Source: Chloroflexota bacterium | Lineage (GTDB): Bacteria; Chloroflexota; Anaerolineae; B4-G1 | DNA length: 9,849 nt | Direction: 5' to 3' | Assembly (NCBI GenBank): GCA_024232355.1 | Contig: JAAEPW010000774.1 | Coordinates: forward strand, 1-9,849 | Shown: piece after piece, positions 7,217 through 9,849 of the stretch | Position numbering within the stretch: position 1 is the first letter of the stretch | Layout of the letters: the number at the start of each line of letters is the position of its first letter | The notes under the pieces: model-generated | Seen by the model: only the letters and a program-made list of their open reading frames with translations | The model's database searches: none | What the model was told of the DNA's origin: nothing | Position numbers and translations under genes: made by a program

Positions 7217-7365
7217 GGGCGCATCCAAAACTTGGGGGAGGAGCCGGAAACAGTGTTATTTCGCAGGTTTTTGACCTGTTTCAGCGTGTTTTCAGGGGGA
7301 AAATCGTGAAAAAGGCCCCTGAATCAGGCAGTAGAGCAGCACTTCCCCAAGATTTGCATACGCCC
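7217..7365. mobile_element. MITE-like 149-bp inverted-repeat element inserted in the dipeptidase gene
   Basis: The ends are 24-bp imperfect terminal inverted repeats (20 of 24 identical): 7217-7240 and the reverse complement of 7342-7365, both starting GGGCG and sharing CTTGGGG further in. The element is flanked by a perfect 9-bp direct repeat GTCGCTCAA (7208-7216 and 7366-7374), the mark of a transposition target duplication. Removing the element and one repeat joins the peptidase reading exactly in frame (NLVAEMLSD to IGLDVTIVP), which confirms both borders. Inside are two smaller inverted repeats, CAGGT/ACCTG (7264-7278) and TTCAGGGG/CCCCTGAA (7291-7323). It is too short for a transposase and must have been moved by one encoded elsewhere. 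I cannot name the parent IS family. Confidence 0.85.
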
Positions 7366-7374
7366 GTCGCTCAA
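7366..7374. repeat. Right copy of the 9-bp target duplication
   Basis: GTCGCTCAA, identical to 7208-7216; directly abuts the CGCCC end of the inserted element. Confidence 0.85.
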
Positions 7375-7541
7375 CATCTCGGCTACCAGGTTGGCCATCT
7401 CGGTGATGCCCTCACCTTGGGCAGAGATGCTGGGTTGGGCACAGGCCCGTTTCAGGTGGAATAGATATTCGTCGGTGTGGGTTTCAATGCGGAAAAGATT
7501 TCCTTCATTGTAAGCTCCTTGTACAGAATTATTCAAGTCAG

Positions 7542-9386
7542 TCACGGTTTTAGGTCAACTTGTTCAATGTTCCAGAGTTCGGAGGGGTGGGAGGAATCGG
7601 GGATAAGGCCGATAACTAAAGTCTGGATAAGGGTTGTTTTCAAGCGTTGAAAGAGCGGCAATACTGGCAATCGTTCGGAAAAAATATGTTGGGCTTGAAT
7701 GTGACTGTTGACGTACTCTTCGCTATCAGGTCGGGCATTCAGTGCGGACCCGCAAGCTGTGTCATATTCATCGTCGAGAAAGCCGGTGACGTTGGGTTTG
7801 TACCAGTTGTTTGCTACGGGCATTTGATCGCTCAAGAATAGATCGCACAAGGGAGTCGACACAGCGTGCCAAGAGAACTGTGCCAGGTCAAATTGCTGTC
7901 CAAATAGCACTCCTTCTGGTCCTGGAGCAAAAAGCGTCTCTGGGGGAAAGGGATGTAGGCTGACATTGATACCGCATCCAGCCAGGTAGGATTGAACAAG
8001 TTGAGCCGTCTGAACGCGTAGCGGGTCATTGGTCGTGTGATAGGTGATTTGAAACGGCGTGCCATCAATGATACCAGGGATGTTATGGGCCTCGCGTACG
8101 CCATCCCCGTTTGCATCATACCAACCGGCAGAGGCCAAGAGGGTTTGGCCTGCTGTCGAGGCGTATCCCCACGTGGTCAGTGTATCGCCAGCGTAGAGCG
8201 AGTGTTCGGGGGGGAGGTAGTTATGCAGCACCCGACCAGATGGTCCCAATACTTGATTCGCCACGGCATCTCGGTCAATACATAGCGCGATGGCTTGACG
8301 GACCCTTACGTCTTCAAAAAAGTCGGGCCGATTATAATTCTGGTTTGGGCTGATGCCAAAGGCCAAGAGTTCCCAACGAGTGTCGTGGGTGGAGAGTGCC
8401 TCGATGTGCGATTGGGCCGGCAGTATGGCGCTGACTGCATCCGCGCCATCGTGTGTGACCATATCACAGCGACCGGTCAAGAGTTCCTCCGCCAGTTGGG
8501 TGGGATCAGGGATAAAGCGAAAGGTGATTTGATCTATATAGGGTAGCCCCTCTGTCGTGCGAAAATAGATGGGGTTGCGTACGACGGTGATATGGTCACC
8601 GGCTACCCATTTGTGAAGAATAAAAGGACCCCAGCCGATGGGCTGCTGGGTTGATATGTCGGCGTTGAGCAGTTCCGCAGCGGACAGGCTTCCCCAAACA
8701 TGAAGGGGTAATGGGTGCCAAAAGTTAAGAAAATAAGTCTGATCCAAAAACCCCGGAATGCCAGTCCAAATCACGGTATGTACTCCCTCTGCACGATAGC
8801 TGGCCGTGCGCTCGATGGTAGTTTTGTCGGTGGGCGTGGATGAGTCGGAGGCAATGGCAAAGGAGAACACAGAGTCGTTGACGGTGAGCGGAGTGCCATC
8901 GGACCAATAGAGATCAGAGCGAAGGGTAAAAGTGACGACCATCTGTTGCATCAGGATCGGAGTGCCATCAAAGATGACGTGGTCTCCACCAGCGCCCTGA
9001 ACCGTCGTACCGGGTGCAAGGTCGGTTAATTCCCCATTCGTGCCAAGCACGTGGTCTCCAGTCTGAGCAAAGACTGTTGTTATGGTGGCATCTCCGTTGG
9101 CGATGCTGGGGAGGCGGGTGAGGATCACAGGTTGGTAGGCATAGCTGCCGTTGTCAAGCGGCCCATCATAAATTGCTTGCCAGATATGTTGGGCGACAAG
9201 ACTCTTGGTGCCATAAAAGTAGAGGCTATCTGGCTCGTCGGGCAGGCAGACAGTGAGGATTTTTGGTTCCGGTGTGGGGGATGGGGTAGGGGGAGGGAGG
9301 GTGGGAGTTGGCGGAATAGTTGGTTCTGCACACGCTGTGCAGAGGGTTAAGATCGTGAGAATGACAAGTGGTGTGAAGGTTTTCAA
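7542..9386 (-). CDS. Peptide-type ABC transporter solute-binding lipoprotein (family 5)
   Basis: 614 residues. The signal peptide (1-18, hydrophobic core PLVILTILTL) ends at a lipobox-like CTAC, so C19 is the likely lipidated residue; Cys at -3 is unusual. A Pro/Thr linker (~21-41) keeps the domain off the membrane. The SBP_bac_5 domain (~43-605) shows the family signatures LRSDLYWSDGTPLTVNDSV (155-173), GWGPFILHKW (251-260) and DVRVRQAIALCIDRDAV (359-375). It should bind oligopeptides or a similar solute outside the membrane and hand it to a permease; no permease or ATPase gene is in the window. The start is TTG at 9386: an in-frame TAA sits four codons upstream and no other start codon lies between; GGGAG is 12 nt before it, a rather long spacing. 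The downstream neighbour is a decayed M20 dipeptidase, so the gene may be a leftover of a peptide-use operon or may serve another permease. Confidence 0.92.
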   Translation of the reverse strand: MKTFTPLVILTILTLCTACAEPTIPPTPTLPPPTPSPTPEPKILTVCLPDEPDSLYFYGTKSLVAQHIWQAIYDGPLDNGSYAYQPVILTRLPSIANGDATITTVFAQTGDHVLGTNGELTDLAPGTTVQGAGGDHVIFDGTPILMQQMVVTFTLRSDLYWSDGTPLTVNDSVFSFAIASDSSTPTDKTTIERTASYRAEGVHTVIWTGIPGFLDQTYFLNFWHPLPLHVWGSLSAAELLNADISTQQPIGWGPFILHKWVAGDHITVVRNPIYFRTTEGLPYIDQITFRFIPDPTQLAEELLTGRCDMVTHDGADAVSAILPAQSHIEALSTHDTRWELLAFGISPNQNYNRPDFFEDVRVRQAIALCIDRDAVANQVLGPSGRVLHNYLPPEHSLYAGDTLTTWGYASTAGQTLLASAGWYDANGDGVREAHNIPGIIDGTPFQITYHTTNDPLRVQTAQLVQSYLAGCGINVSLHPFPPETLFAPGPEGVLFGQQFDLAQFSWHAVSTPLCDLFLSDQMPVANNWYKPNVTGFLDDEYDTACGSALNARPDSEEYVNSHIQAQHIFSERLPVLPLFQRLKTTLIQTLVIGLIPDSSHPSELWNIEQVDLKP

Positions 9387-9443
9387 GATGGCCGATTACT
9401 CCCTTTGATTATTGTGGTTGTTTGTTGATCTGATCACGGTTGT

Positions 9444-9472
9444 ATTCTACTGTTGAGCATTATGGTTGTCAA
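9444..9472 (-). promoter_or_regulatory. Promoter of the solute-binding protein gene
   Basis: On the minus strand a perfect TTGACA (9472-9467) is 17 bp from TAGAAT (9449-9444), five of six to consensus. Transcription would start near 9437, about 50 nt before the TTG start codon. This is the best promoter match in the window. Confidence 0.7.
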
Positions 9473-9568
9473 GATAGGATTGTTGCAGGCTTCTGCAGTG
9501 GGCTCTAGGATTTCGCAAAGTAATCACGATTTCCAACGGGTGATATCCTCATATCCAGATATTTGACA

Positions 9569-9588
9569 CGGAACAAATGTTCGTTCCG
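9569..9588. promoter_or_regulatory. Palindromic operator candidate resembling the Gram-positive LexA/DinR box
   Basis: GAACAAATGTTC (9571-9582) fits GAAC-N4-GTTC, and with its flanks (G at 9570, G at 9583) matches 13 of 14 positions of the Bacillus box CGAACRNRYGTTCG. A second pairing, CGGAAC (9569-9574) with GTTCCG (9583-9588), overlaps it. A perfect TTGACA (9563-9568) adjoins on the left, though no -10 lies at the normal distance. The site is about 110 bp upstream of the ribbon-helix-helix gene and about 185 bp upstream of the solute-binding gene. Function is inferred from the motif only. Confidence 0.4.
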
Positions 9589-9680
9589 CAAAATCCAAAA
9601 GGCCCTTGCAGTGGAATGATCGACGTTCTGCTTTGTTTTTGATCTGCTTGACGGAATGAGTAGACAGTATTACAGTACAG

Positions 9681-9687
9681 AGGAGGG
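9681..9687 (+). promoter_or_regulatory. Ribosome binding site that decides the start of the right-edge gene
   Basis: AGGAGGG directly abuts an ATG at 9688, too close for initiation there. The in-frame GTG at 9694, two codons later, lies 7 nt from AGGAGG, the normal distance, and is therefore preferred. Confidence 0.6.
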
Positions 9688-9693
9688 ATGGCA

Positions 9694-9849
9694 GTGCGAG
9701 ACCGGCCCGGAAAAGTACGAATTACAGTAGATCTAGATGAGGCACTCTATCTCAAGGTCAAACACAAGGCCCTAGACGAGCGTCGCCACATGACTACAAT
9801 AATACGCGAATTTCTCACAGAATGGGTTCAAGAGGACTCAACCGAAGCA
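9694..9849 (+). CDS. Ribbon-helix-helix protein, N-terminal part (runs off the window)
   Basis: 52 codons from the preferred GTG (54 from the ATG at 9688), open to the last base. A basic N-terminus leads into a short beta strand, KVRITVDLDEALYLKVKH, followed by two helices (KALDERRHMTTIIREFLTEW): the layout of the ribbon-helix-helix DNA-binding fold used by CopG/ParD-like regulators and antitoxins. In this fold the strand pairs in the dimer and reads DNA. The usual length is 45-90 residues, so only the tail is missing. A toxin gene or partner would lie beyond the edge and cannot be seen. It could be an antitoxin, a plasmid-type partition or copy-control protein, or a stand-alone repressor. 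Confidence 0.65.
   Translation, partial: MRDRPGKVRITVDLDEALYLKVKHKALDERRHMTTIIREFLTEWVQEDSTEA

Larger units (their letters stand above)
6228..7508 (-). pseudogene. Decayed M20-family dipeptidase
   Basis: Pieces in all three minus-strand frames line up in order with an M20 zinc peptidase. The original start is probably the ATG at 7508, with AAGGAG about 8 nt upstream (MKEIFSAL); a one-base shift near 7484 leads into ETHTDEYLFHLKRACAQPS. Next come IGLDVTIVPTDGAPVV, LLLYNHYGVQPVDP (metal His kept, the adjacent active-site Asp changed to Gly at 7103-7105), YARGTADNKG (bridging Asp), EIEGEEEVGS (catalytic and metal Glu), HSALADIVGNPA, FDFRLVPD, HPFVQTAACTAERIY, and finally SRVHAPDE with the last metal His, ending at a TGA at 6228-6230. 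Visible lesions: frameshifts near 7484, 7067, 7040, 6735, 6668, 6565 and 6413; in-frame stops at 6955-6957 and 6695-6697; an internal deletion near 6620-6632 (roughly 80 residues judged by family length); and a 149-bp insertion at 7217-7365. It lies 33 bp after the solute-binding protein, so both were probably one peptide-use operon. No functional product is expected. Confidence 0.92.
9387..9693. other. Intergenic region between two divergent genes
   Basis: About 300 bp without a protein-coding gene. It holds the leader and promoter of the solute-binding protein (9387-9472), a small hairpin TGCAG-GCTT-CTGCA near 9483-9496, the palindromic operator candidate at 9571-9582, and the ribosome binding site of the right-edge gene. 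No RNA gene or insertion sequence is evident. Confidence 0.6.

Noticed and set aside
6340..7228. Several short minus-strand open frames and plus-strand frames as independent small genes
   Set aside because: The minus-strand ones are consecutive pieces of one frameshifted M20 peptidase; the plus-strand ones are their shadows.
7324..7545. GTG at 7545 overlapping the stop of the binding protein (GTGA) as start of the peptidase
   Set aside because: The ATG at 7508 has AAGGAG at a good distance and a more typical M20 N-terminus; the overlap is judged to be chance created by the frameshift near 7484.
9648..9676. TTGACG - 17 bp - TACAGT as promoter of the ribbon-helix-helix gene
   Set aside because: The transcript would start around 9683, inside the Shine-Dalgarno sequence, so the mRNA would lack its binding site.

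Overview
The window looks like a chromosomal segment of a Chloroflexota bacterium (Anaerolineae/Caldilineae-like). This is inference from gene style only: a lipoprotein with a proline/threonine-rich linker after the lipid cysteine, an extracellular family 5 solute-binding protein next to an M20 dipeptidase, and a HisKA_2-type sensor kinase. There is no rRNA or other marker to fix the taxon.

Left part (1-3700): the last ~51 codons of an unidentified plus-strand gene converge on a two-gene minus-strand signalling operon. A membrane PAS-GAF-HisKA_2 sensor kinase (3574-1817) is followed after 27 bp by a soluble REC-kinase-REC hybrid (1789-203). A good sigma70-type promoter (TTGCCA, 17 bp, TATCAT) lies before the sensor, with a perfect 10-bp inverted repeat just upstream of its -35. 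Neither protein has a DNA-binding output, so they look like an input module of a phosphorelay whose final output lies elsewhere.

Middle (3807-5889): a pentapeptide-repeat protein (minus) and a small SAM-dependent methyltransferase (plus) are divergently transcribed from a short shared region with good -10 boxes for each. The promoter position shows that the pentapeptide protein starts at 4517, not at the longer ATG. The methyltransferase converges on a 168-residue protein of unknown function that appears to be built from two similar halves.

RNA cluster (5893-6216): a plus-strand promoter, tRNA-His(GTG) with encoded CCA, a 10-bp palindrome, tRNA-Arg(TCG) without encoded CCA, and a strong intrinsic terminator.

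Right part (6228-9849): a peptide-type ABC solute-binding lipoprotein (9386-7542) with a near-consensus promoter is followed by the remains of an M20 dipeptidase (7508-6228). The peptidase is heavily decayed: frameshifts, two visible stops, an internal deletion, a lost active-site Asp, and a 149-bp MITE-like insertion. The insertion has 24-bp imperfect terminal inverted repeats and a perfect 9-bp target duplication; taking it out restores the local reading frame exactly. The binding protein itself remains intact. The last ~300 bp before the right edge hold a LexA/DinR-like operator candidate and the start of a ribbon-helix-helix protein that runs off the window.

The most notable non-routine item is the small inverted-repeat element in the dipeptidase pseudogene. 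No complete novel defence or biosynthetic system is visible.
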